From the NCBI GenBank assembly GCA_964605235.1, contig CAZSBB010000079.1, forward strand, positions 1 through 5,925: DNA of 5,925 nt. Reading direction: 5' to 3'. The notes under the pieces were generated by a model. That model ran no database searches. It was not told where the DNA came from and was given only the letters and a program-made list of their open reading frames with translations. Both the position numbers and the translations under genes were made by a program. Positions within the stretch are counted from its first letter, which is position 1, and every line of letters begins with the position of its first letter. This document shows positions 1 through 5,817 of the stretch, one piece after another. The DNA is from CAZSBB01 sp964605235 (lineage in GTDB: Bacteria; Planctomycetota; Phycisphaerae; Phycisphaerales; Phycisphaeraceae).

Positions 1-60
1 CTCCAGCGTCGGCATCGCACCGCTCAACCCCAACCTCCCGCTCCCCCCACCCGCCACAAC

Positions 61-83
61 GAGCCGGAAGCGTAAGCGACGGC
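61..83. repeat. Small REP-like palindromic repeat
   Basis: The segment has imperfect dyad symmetry: GCCG at 63-66 can pair with CGGC at 80-83, enclosing two copies of AGCG (69-72 and 75-78). The text GAGCCGGAAGCGTAAGCGAC resembles dispersed intergenic repeats that I recall from planctomycete genomes. That is memory rather than a search. It may mark the 3' end of an upstream gene outside the window. Only one copy lies in this window, so its repetitive nature cannot be shown here. Confidence 0.35.
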
Positions 84-282
84 CCCGGGCCAGCGATCCA
101 CCCACAGGCCTGAATCCGACCCACCCACCGCCGAACCACCACCAGTCCCTCCGCCCCATGTCCCGCGCGACGCTCGCACAGCGAGCCCGACACCTGCTGC
201 GCTGCTCGGGCGCGCTGTGCGCGCCATTACCGCCTGACCGCCCGTACGTCATCACCCCGGCCACCCCCGACGCGCAGGACGC

Positions 283-374
283 CATTTTCAAATACTTATC
301 AAAGCAAAAACCGCCCAAAACCTGCCTCAGAGCCGCTGAGACCGGATATTGGCTGGATATCCAGGCTTTGAAAA
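283..374 (+). promoter_or_regulatory. AT-richer, palindromic leader before the prepilin-like gene
   Basis: An AT-rich patch (283-310) is followed by a small hairpin (CTCAG 326-330 pairing with CTGAG 336-340) and a perfect 12-base palindrome, CTGGATATCCAG, at 353-364. The hexamer GGATAT occurs at 344-349 and again at 355-360, 11 bases apart, about one helical turn. This could be a promoter region with an operator for the gene at 440. No clear -35/-10 pair stands out, so the promoter call is an inference from position and composition. Confidence 0.25.
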
Positions 375-427
375 CCTCCGCCCGGCTGGAGAATTGAAAT
401 AGGCAGACCAGCACCACTCCGTGACCC

Positions 428-433
428 AGGAGG
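428..433 (+). promoter_or_regulatory. Strong Shine-Dalgarno site of the prepilin-like gene
   Basis: A perfect AGGAGG lies six bases before the ATG at 440 and fixes that start. It is the only textbook ribosome binding site in the window; the other three genes have weak or no such signal. Confidence 0.8.
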
Positions 434-439
434 CTTGAC

Positions 440-1174
440 ATGGCTCAGCACGCACCCCGGCAAACCGCCTTCACGCTCATCGAACTGCTGGTGGTCATCA
501 GCATCATTTCCGTGCTGGTGGCGCTCCTGCTGCCGAGCCTCGCCGCCGCCCGGGAAAACAGCCGCCGCCTGCAATGCGCCGTCAACATGCGCAGCTTCGG
601 CATCGCCGCCACGCTCTACGACGAGGTCTACCGCGAACTGCCCTACAGCGACACCAACAGCAACGCCATCAACTACCTCTCCGCCACCGCCACCGCCGAG
701 ATGCGGCTGAACTACGGCCTGAGCAGCAACTGGTTCCGCTGCCCCTCCCAGGAATGGCCCAACGCCAGCGCCAACCGCACCTGCTACTACTACTTCGGCG
801 GGCGCAGCGGCTACACCGGCTCCGACAACGTCAACGGCTGGCGCCCCCTGCGCTTCCCCGGCGCCACCAAGAACTGGTACCCCCAGCTCTCGATCAGCAA
901 GGCCGACCCCGACACCCGCATGCCCGCCTTCATGGGCGAAAGCTACTACGACACCTGGTGGACCGGCGCCGTCTCCGTGCGCCCCGCCCGCGCCAACCAC
1001 GCCGTCCCCGGCACCCCGCGCTCCGCCGCCTCCAACTTCCTCTTCCTGGACGGCCACGTCGCCACCGACAAACCCCAATCCGGCAGCTGGCGCCTGGGCG
1101 GCGACGCCTACGGCACCCTGTACTGGAACCCCCGGGGCTACGCGCCGTACGCGGGGGCGACGGTGCTGCCGTGA
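440..1174 (+). CDS. Prepilin-like protein, type IV pilin N-terminus and H...DG tail
   Basis: A 244-residue protein with a short positively charged leader, then the prepilin peptidase site and hydrophobic helix: A10 followed by FTLIELLVVISIISVLVALL, with Glu15 as the conserved fifth residue of the mature protein. The helix (about 11-31) anchors the precursor in the membrane and, in pilins, packs into the fibre core. The C-terminal half has Cys101 and Cys115, many Tyr/Trp/Asn residues, and the motif NFLFLDGHV (199-207) preceded by His187. This matches the H-X9-DG 'prepilin-type processing-associated' tail common in Planctomycetota and Lentisphaerota, here with a longer spacer. Such proteins occur in many copies per genome and are mostly uncharacterised; a pilus or pseudopilus role is inferred from the N-terminus only. 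The start follows a perfect AGGAGG. The gene stands alone and converges on its right-hand neighbour. The residue before the cleavage site is Ala rather than the usual Gly. Confidence 0.9.
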   Translation: MAQHAPRQTAFTLIELLVVISIISVLVALLLPSLAAARENSRRLQCAVNMRSFGIAATLYDEVYRELPYSDTNSNAINYLSATATAEMRLNYGLSSNWFRCPSQEWPNASANRTCYYYFGGRSGYTGSDNVNGWRPLRFPGATKNWYPQLSISKADPDTRMPAFMGESYYDTWWTGAVSVRPARANHAVPGTPRSAASNFLFLDGHVATDKPQSGSWRLGGDAYGTLYWNPRGYAPYAGATVLP

Positions 1175-1232
1175 GGGGGGGAGGGATTAAGTGTAGGCAT
1201 TTGGTGGTCTTCGGTATTACGGCCTGTCAATT

Positions 1233-2351
1233 TCAGTATGCATACGTAAAGTCGGGTTTTCGAAATGCATGAGCAATCATTTCGGCAGCCCTAGGGTTAT
1301 CTTGCTCATATCGTTGATAAGCCAACCGTACGGTCCGATACGATCCTCGACCGCCAGAATATTTGGATCCGTAGGTTGTTCGATAGCCAATTTCGTTGGC
1401 TAAATGAAACAATGTTGGAACACTCATGAACGCTTGTCGCTTGGCGAGTTCTTCGGCGGTCCAGGCAATGAAGGAATAAATATCCGAATGAAACCCGGTT
1501 GGGCGCGGACATGAGTTCCCGAGAAATGTTACTACCGAAGACGACTGCTCGGAATCATCAACGAATTCAGGAAACGCGGGCGATATCCCACTGTCCTGCA
1601 AGCTCTTGCGGATCTTGTTCAGAAAGGACCATGGGCCGCCAACGTTTCGCATGTAGTTGGGGTGATAAGTGTGAAACAAGTCAACATTGTGTTTATCAAA
1701 CCTATATTGTTGCAGACCGTCTTGTGGATTTGGTATTTTGCGCCAATCCAGACCCTCGAAAAAGCGAGTCAAATTGGGCGATTTGGCTGTTAGTATGACC
1801 ACTCTTGGGCTAACTGTGGCGATCATATGTCGCAACCGGTTGAAATGCTCCCCTGCGTCGAATGCGGCTTTCCATGTATCGTAAGGTACTTCTTTTGTAT
1901 GCTTGTTAAGGGATTGCCACAGTTCCACCGCGAACGAATTTGCCCAGGCAAATGAGCTTAGAATACCTTGGTATCCCTCCTGTCCCTTCAGAACCTTCCA
2001 GTCAGGTAAATTGTGGATATTGGCGAGTAATGCCATTGTGAATCCCCAGAAGGAATTCGTTGATTTTCCCCACCCTCTGAAATTTAAATGTTCTATCTCG
2101 TCGAATACAGCAGAGATCATTTTCCCGGGCGACTCTGTTTCTGTTTGAATAAAGTGCTCAGTGTTGCCCCAGCTGCGCGTGTCTTGTCCGATGATAAGTA
2201 ATCGTAGTGCAGATGATTCATAATTTTGCCCAAACAGTGGAAGAAAAGGCATGGGCATTAAGGCAAGGTTCTGGTAGCAGCCTTGCGACATTGATTCGCA
2301 AAACGTTTGAACTAATGGCTTGTAGTACTCAAGATAAGACTCTTTCAGCAT
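1233..2351 (-). CDS. Uracil-DNA-glycosylase-superfamily-like protein, unnamed
   Basis: A 372-residue protein I cannot assign to a named family. The N-terminal two thirds (about 48-250) follow the UDG-fold order: strand plus motif A, LRLLIIGQDTRSWG (49-62; compare GQDPY of family 1); a Trp-Asn segment, SSFAWANSF (132-140), where UDGs carry the base-recognising Asn (N138 here); a strand, SPRVVILTAK (181-190); and motif B, FHTYHPNYMR (226-235), where UDGs have His-Pro-Ser. Gln56, Asp57, His230 and Pro231 are kept, so the pocket may be active, but the substrate is unknown. After a variable linker (about 252-286) comes a separate, mostly helical domain (about 287-372) with LANEIGYRTTYGSKYSGGRG (317-336) and an aromatic end, FTYAY. 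No signal peptide or membrane segment is seen. ATG at 2351 is the first start codon after an in-frame stop at 2424-2426; no clear Shine-Dalgarno is present. Composition is far AT-richer than in neighbouring genes, indicating transfer. Excision of modified or damaged bases, or phage defence, is inference. Confidence 0.85.
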   Translation of the reverse strand: MLKESYLEYYKPLVQTFCESMSQGCYQNLALMPMPFLPLFGQNYESSALRLLIIGQDTRSWGNTEHFIQTETESPGKMISAVFDEIEHLNFRGWGKSTNSFWGFTMALLANIHNLPDWKVLKGQEGYQGILSSFAWANSFAVELWQSLNKHTKEVPYDTWKAAFDAGEHFNRLRHMIATVSPRVVILTAKSPNLTRFFEGLDWRKIPNPQDGLQQYRFDKHNVDLFHTYHPNYMRNVGGPWSFLNKIRKSLQDSGISPAFPEFVDDSEQSSSVVTFLGNSCPRPTGFHSDIYSFIAWTAEELAKRQAFMSVPTLFHLANEIGYRTTYGSKYSGGRGSYRTVRLAYQRYEQDNPRAAEMIAHAFRKPDFTYAY

Positions 2352-2401
2352 CGGAAATTCCCGAAATTCAGGATTATGGAAAAACTCAAAGATATACGCA
2401 G

Positions 2402-2431
2402 ATATTAACCGGATTGTCGCGTATCAATCAA
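2402..2431 (-). promoter_or_regulatory. Possible promoter of the glycosylase-like gene
   Basis: On the minus strand a TTGATT box (2426-2431) and a TAATAT box (2402-2407) lie 18 bases apart, each matching four of six positions of the sigma-70 consensus, about 50 bases before the ATG at 2351. The stretch is AT-rich, so a chance match is quite possible. If real, it would let the inserted gene be transcribed independently of the upstream kinase gene. Confidence 0.25.
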
Positions 2432-2445
2432 ATCTACCGCCCGAC

Positions 2446-4143
2446 TCACCCCTCCTCCCCCTCCTCCAACAACAAATCATCCGGCTCATGCCCTGCGTGC
2501 ATCCCTGGCCCCTGCGTGTCGGCCAGGTTGGGGATTTCCTCCACCGTGCAGGGGAACGCCAGGGTGAAGGTGGAGCCGGTTTCGGGTTCGGATTCCACGT
2601 CGATGCTGCCGCCGTGCTCTTCGACGATCTTTTTGGTGACCACCAGACCCAGGCCCGTGCCTTTGAGGCCTTTGGTGGAGTTGAAGGGCAGGAACAGGCG
2701 TTTGACGCGCTCCTTGTCGATGCCGTGGCCGTTGTCGGTCACGCGGATGCGCACGCGCTGGCTCGGTTCGTCGTACTCGCAGCGCATGGTGACCACGCCC
2801 TTTTCCGCTTCCACGGCATCGAGCGCGTTGTTGAGCAGATTGAGCAGCGCCTGATGCACGCCGTTGACGTCGATGGGGGCCGGCGGCATGTCCGGGGCGA
2901 AGTCGGTGATCAGCGCCACGTTCTTGTTGTCGAACTGGGTCTGCATCAGCTCGGCGATCTCCTCCAGCAGCGGCGGGAGATTGGTCATCTCCAGCTCGGG
3001 CTTGCGCTGCTTGGAGTAGGCGAGCATGTTCATGGTCAGCTCGTAGATGCGTTCGAGATTGCGCGAGACGATCTGCCAGCCGCCCTGCACGACCTTCATG
3101 CTGTTTTTGCGGAAGCCCAGTTCCACCACGTCCGCCCCGCCGCGCATGCCCTGGAGGATGTTCTTGATGGAGTGCGACAGGGAGGCGACGGTCTGGCCCA
3201 CCGCGGCGAGGCGTTCCTGATTCAAGCGGTCGGCATACAGCTCGGCGTTCGCCAGGGCGAGGCCCGTGTGGACGCCGATGGCGGTGAGCAGGCGGAGCTG
3301 GTCGTCGGTGAAGGTGTAGTTGGCGATCTGGCTGTCGATGTGGATGACGCCGAAGATGCGGTCTTTGTACTTGATGGGCACGCACAGCGCCGAGTGGATG
3401 CCCAGGCCCTGCACGCTGTCGCCGCCGGCAAAGCGGGAGTCCGCCATGGCGTTGGAGCTGAGCACGCCTTCGCCGCGTTTGAGCACATGCTGGACAATGG
3501 TTTTGCTGATGGGGATGGGGCCCGCGCGTTTGGCTTTTTCCGGGTTGCGGTAGCGCACGACGCTCGGGTCCGGGCGGTCCTCGGGGTCCTGGATCAGCAG
3601 GATGAAGCCGCGGTCAGCTTCGAAGTAATCGAAGATGAGGTCCATGACCGATTCGAGCAGCGGCTGCCGTTCAACGATGGAAGCGATGAGCTGGGTCAGC
3701 TCGTAGATGACGCGCAGTTGCAGCATGGCGCCTTCGCTGGGCTCGGGCACCGCCATGATCATGGAATCGTCATTGGCGGAGGAAACGGACTCGACGTTGA
3801 TGTCCATCTCATCCTTGCGGGCGACATGGATGCCGCTGTGGCGCAGGGGGCGGGGGTCTTTGCCGAAGACGAAGAGGGTCAGCCCGGTGCGAATCTGATC
3901 GCCAGGTTCGAGCAGGCGTGGGCGGGTGACGCGGTGGCCGTTGACGAAGCTGCCGTTGCTGCTTTTGAGATCGTTGATGTACCACTTGCCATCATCGGGA
4001 GTCAGCTCGGCATGCCGGCGGGAGATGGTTTGATCCGCCAGGGGGAGGGCTTCACTGCTGCGGCCGATGAGCTGGGGTTCGTCGTCGGGCAGTTCAAAAC
4101 GTCGGCCTTTGTCGGGCCCTTGAATGACGGTGAGAATCAGCAT
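2446..4143 (-). CDS. Cytoplasmic sensor histidine kinase, FHA-GAF-HATPase
   Basis: A 565-residue soluble kinase with no signal peptide or membrane segment. Domains in order: FHA (about 2-95), with GRSS (27-30), SRRHA (41-45) and SSNGSFVNG (61-69), the conserved phosphothreonine-binding loops; a linker (97-137); GAF (about 158-305), a likely small-ligand or redox sensor; DHp helices with H-box SLSHSIKNIL (321-330), His324 being the expected phosphoacceptor; and HATPase, with N box NLLNNALDA (435-443), G1 box DNGHGID (470-476), F box LFLPFNSTK (483-491) and G2 box GTGLGL (495-500). A short acidic tail ends the protein. It should autophosphorylate and pass phosphate to a response regulator, but none is encoded in the window. 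The FHA domain suggests recruitment to a Ser/Thr-phosphorylated partner; planctomycetes carry many Ser/Thr kinases. The start is set by the FHA domain beginning at once; GGAG at 4154-4157 lies ten bases upstream. It follows argH on the same strand after 213 bases filled with repeats, so separate transcription is likely. Confidence 0.95.
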   Translation of the reverse strand: MLILTVIQGPDKGRRFELPDDEPQLIGRSSEALPLADQTISRRHAELTPDDGKWYINDLKSSNGSFVNGHRVTRPRLLEPGDQIRTGLTLFVFGKDPRPLRHSGIHVARKDEMDINVESVSSANDDSMIMAVPEPSEGAMLQLRVIYELTQLIASIVERQPLLESVMDLIFDYFEADRGFILLIQDPEDRPDPSVVRYRNPEKAKRAGPIPISKTIVQHVLKRGEGVLSSNAMADSRFAGGDSVQGLGIHSALCVPIKYKDRIFGVIHIDSQIANYTFTDDQLRLLTAIGVHTGLALANAELYADRLNQERLAAVGQTVASLSHSIKNILQGMRGGADVVELGFRKNSMKVVQGGWQIVSRNLERIYELTMNMLAYSKQRKPELEMTNLPPLLEEIAELMQTQFDNKNVALITDFAPDMPPAPIDVNGVHQALLNLLNNALDAVEAEKGVVTMRCEYDEPSQRVRIRVTDNGHGIDKERVKRLFLPFNSTKGLKGTGLGLVVTKKIVEEHGGSIDVESEPETGSTFTLAFPCTVEEIPNLADTQGPGMHAGHEPDDLLLEEGEEG

Positions 4144-4181
4144 GCGTCATGCGCTCCGTAGGTCGCGGGAAAGACAATATG

Positions 4182-4340
4182 CACCACCGAGACACAGAGA
4201 ACACCGAGTGGATGACCAACAGGCGCTGGGCGTTTGGTGGTCACTTAGCCCCTGGCGAGTCGCCGGGGGCTAAATGGGGGCGCATCATGCGCGTTGATTC
4301 CCTCACTGAATGACTCTGTGTTCTCTGTGCCTCGGTGGTG
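4182..4340. repeat. Inverted-repeat element with 27-base arms
   Basis: The arms at 4182-4208 and 4314-4340 are reverse complements at 25 of 27 positions and bound a 159-base unit in the space between argH and the kinase gene. Each arm is itself built of quasi-repeated 8-9 base units (CACCGAG, ACACAGAG, AACACCGAG). This CACCGAGRCACAGAGAACAC text resembles a widely dispersed intergenic repeat that, when read as protein, gives spurious peptides such as ITTEAQRTQ. The recollection is from general knowledge and was not searched. No coding function is likely. It may be a remnant of a small non-autonomous mobile element or a structured RNA processing site. Confidence 0.8.
4245..4273. repeat. GC-rich hairpin inside the inverted-repeat element
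   Basis: TTAGCCCCTGGCG (4245-4257) pairs with CGCCGGGGGCTAA (4261-4273) over 13 positions around an AGT loop; the one non-Watson-Crick position can be a G-U wobble in the + strand RNA. A further short perfect dyad, GCGCAT-C-ATGCGC, follows at 4280-4292. No T run follows the stem on either strand, so it is not a typical intrinsic terminator, although it could still slow or end transcription from argH or protect a 3' end. Hairpins of this wording are, to my memory, common between planctomycete genes. Confidence 0.7.
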
Positions 4341-4356
4341 ATTCTTCTGTTTTTGC

Positions 4357-5817
4357 TTACCCCAATCGCTGTTGCCACGCCTTGAGCTGTTGGGCGAAGC
4401 CTTGCACGCCGGCGTTGCCCGCGCTCTGGTAGCGACGGACGACGTTGGCGGCGCCGAGCCAATCGTAGACGCCTGCTTCGCACACCGCCTTGGCGCCGGC
4501 GTCTTTGCAGGCGGCGTTGAAGTCTGCGAGCTTCAGTTCGTTCAACTGCACCGCTGCGCGGGTTTCGCACAGGCGCACCAGGCGGCCGACGATCTGATGG
4601 GCGGTGCGGAAGGGCACGCTGCGGGTGACGAGGTAATCCGCCAGCGCGGTGGCGTCGAGGAACCCGCGCGCCAGGGTGCTGGCGATGCGCTGTTCCTGGA
4701 AGCGGGCGGTGCGGACAATGCGGGCCGCCATTTCCATGACATCGAGCGTGCAGTCGTAGGCAGCGAAGAGGTGGCGTTTGTCTTCCTGCAGGTCGCGGTT
4801 GTAGCCGACGGTGATGCCTTTGACCATGGTGAGCAGGGTGACCAGTGAGCCGTAGACATTGCCGCAGCGCCCGCGGATGAGTTCGAGCATGTCGGGGTTG
4901 CGTTTCTGGGGCATCATGGACGAGCCGGTGGTGTAGCGTTCATCGAGCTTGAGGAAGCCGAACTCGTCGGTGCAGTAGATGATCCATTGCTCAGCCCAGC
5001 GCGAGAGGGTCTGGGCGATCATGGTCAGGGCATAGACGAAATCGAGCGCTGCATCGCGGCTGGCGGTGGAGTCGATGCTATTGGCGGTGGGGGGGCCGAC
5101 TTCCAGCAGGCCGGCGAGGTGCGCCCGGTCCAGCGGCAAGCCGGAGCCGGCGATCGCGCCGCTGCCCAGCGGGTTCTGCAGGTTGATGGTGCGCAGGGCA
5201 GAGACGCGCTGCTGGGCGCGGTCGAGCGCCGCCAGCCACGCCATGAGTTCCCCGCCGACGACGATGGGCTGAGCGCGTTGCAGGTGGGTGTAGCTGGGCA
5301 TGACGATCTGGCCATCGCGCTCGGCCAGCTCGACGAAGGCGCGGAACAGGTCGGCAAAGCGTTGTTGCAGCACCGCGGCGGCATCGTTGATCCAGAGCTT
5401 GAGGTCCAGCGCCACCTGGTCATTGCGGCTGCGCCCGGTGTGCAGCTTTCGGCCGGGGTCGCCGACTTTGGCGATCAGCGCCGCTTCGACGCACATGTGG
5501 ACGTCTTCGAGTTCCATTTTCCAGCCCGCCCAGGCGTCGCCCTGCTGATCGATCTCCGCTTCGATGGCGCGCAGGCCTTTGCGGATGGCGGCCAGTTCTT
5601 TGGTGGTGATCAGGCCGACTTTGGCGAGCATGTCAGCATGGGCGAGCGAGCCGCGGATGTCGTGGCGGTACAGCCGGCGATCGTAGCTGAGCGATTCGAC
5701 GAAGCGCGCCGCCAGCGGATCGGCCGCGGAACCTTCGCCGGCTTTGGCGTGCTCCCAGGGCTTGGCGGTGGAAGTAGTGGCGGTAGGCTTTGATTTGGTG
5801 CGTTTGGCTGCTGACAT
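4357..5817 (-). CDS. argH: Argininosuccinate lyase
   Basis: A 486-residue enzyme of the fumarase/aspartase superfamily that splits L-argininosuccinate into L-arginine and fumarate, the last step of arginine synthesis, in the cytosol and normally as a homotetramer. Visible signatures: SYDRRLYRHDIRGSLAHADML (44-64), HTGRSRNDQ (126-134), PSYTHLQRAQP (174-184) with the catalytic-region His178, and the fumarate-lyase signature GSSMMPQKRNPD (298-309) with the conserved serine loop. The C-terminal helical part is complete, and length is close to the usual 460-470 plus an N-terminal extension. I chose ATG at 5817; an in-frame ATG at 5880 would add 21 Pro/Arg-rich residues unlike any lyase. Neither start has a Shine-Dalgarno. 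TACACT lies six bases before the 5817 ATG, so a leaderless message is possible. The first ~30 residues are Lys/Thr/Ala-rich, and the usual WGGRF opening is not seen. No other arginine gene is present in the window, and the upstream sequence to 5925 is C-rich with no recognised feature. Confidence 0.93.
   Translation of the reverse strand: MSAAKRTKSKPTATTSTAKPWEHAKAGEGSAADPLAARFVESLSYDRRLYRHDIRGSLAHADMLAKVGLITTKELAAIRKGLRAIEAEIDQQGDAWAGWKMELEDVHMCVEAALIAKVGDPGRKLHTGRSRNDQVALDLKLWINDAAAVLQQRFADLFRAFVELAERDGQIVMPSYTHLQRAQPIVVGGELMAWLAALDRAQQRVSALRTINLQNPLGSGAIAGSGLPLDRAHLAGLLEVGPPTANSIDSTASRDAALDFVYALTMIAQTLSRWAEQWIIYCTDEFGFLKLDERYTTGSSMMPQKRNPDMLELIRGRCGNVYGSLVTLLTMVKGITVGYNRDLQEDKRHLFAAYDCTLDVMEMAARIVRTARFQEQRIASTLARGFLDATALADYLVTRSVPFRTAHQIVGRLVRLCETRAAVQLNELKLADFNAACKDAGAKAVCEAGVYDWLGAANVVRRYQSAGNAGVQGFAQQLKAWQQRLG

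Larger units (their letters stand above)
1..427. other. Region without a supportable gene
   Basis: No convincing gene is seen here. The first 280 bases are very GC-rich, with long C runs. Open frames on either strand translate to low-complexity Pro/Arg/Ser or Gly/Ala text, the usual by-product of high GC. The + strand frame that opens at base 2 runs to 397 without a stop, but it has no recognisable domain or Shine-Dalgarno sequence. The tail of a gene starting left of the window cannot be excluded for the first ~75 bases: one + frame ends in TAA at 73-75. Composition shifts to AT-richer DNA from about 283, just upstream of the prepilin-like gene. Confidence 0.5.
1175..2445. other. Low-GC segment, probable recent insertion
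   Basis: Base composition drops sharply between the stop codon of the prepilin-like gene and that of the histidine kinase. Hand counts: 26 of 60 G+C at 1381-1440 and 24 of 60 at 2281-2340, against 39 of 60 at 3121-3180 and 47 of 60 at 5101-5160. The segment carries one gene. No transposase, integrase, tRNA or clear terminal repeat is visible, so the way it arrived is unknown. Both edges abut purine/pyrimidine-biased tracts (GAGGGGGGGAGGG at 1173-1185; C-rich at 2446-2466), but these belong mostly to the ends of the flanking genes. Confidence 0.6.

Noticed and set aside
350..367. Sigma-54 promoter-like TTGGC...GGCTT text upstream of the prepilin-like gene.
   Set aside because: The GG and GC dinucleotides are 12 bases apart rather than the required 10, so it does not match a -24/-12 promoter.
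158..397. 79-codon + strand open frame in the leader region.
   Set aside because: It has no Shine-Dalgarno and no domain, and it spans a sharp composition change and several palindromes, which argues for non-coding DNA.
299..1078. Minus-strand open frame opposite the prepilin-like gene.
   Set aside because: It is a Gly/Ala/Val-rich shadow with no domain, whereas the + strand frame has a perfect ribosome binding site and a classic prepilin N-terminus.
1173..1185. Purine-rich tract at the left edge of the low-GC segment and the C-rich tract at 2446-2466, considered as terminal inverted repeats.
   Set aside because: The right tract is the coding end of the kinase gene (its acidic Glu/Gly tail), the match is low-complexity, and there is no precise repeat boundary.
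1200..1209. TTTGGTGGTC shared with 4233-4242, considered as an attachment-site or insertion repeat.
   Set aside because: A 10-base match is expected several times by chance in a window of this size, and it does not flank the low-GC segment on both sides.
1236..1245. Perfect palindrome GTATGCATAC near the end of the glycosylase-like gene.
   Set aside because: It encodes the last residues of the protein, and a 10-base palindrome is not unusual by chance; there is no loop or T tract for a terminator.
2488..4161. Very long open frame on the + strand opposite the histidine kinase gene (557 codons).
   Set aside because: It is fully antisense to a gene with unmistakable FHA, GAF and kinase motifs. 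Its translation is biased (Val/Ala/Asp/Gly/His-rich) with no domain, as expected for the shadow frame of a GC-rich gene.
4241..4570. Minus-strand open frame crossing the repeat and giving ITTEAQRTQ-type peptide.
   Set aside because: The peptide is the known spurious translation of the CACAGAGAACAC-type repeat, and the rest overlaps argH in another frame.
4987..5793. Long + strand open frame opposite argH.
   Set aside because: It is antisense to a clear argininosuccinate lyase; the translation is low-complexity Gly/Ala/Asp/Val text with no recognisable motif.
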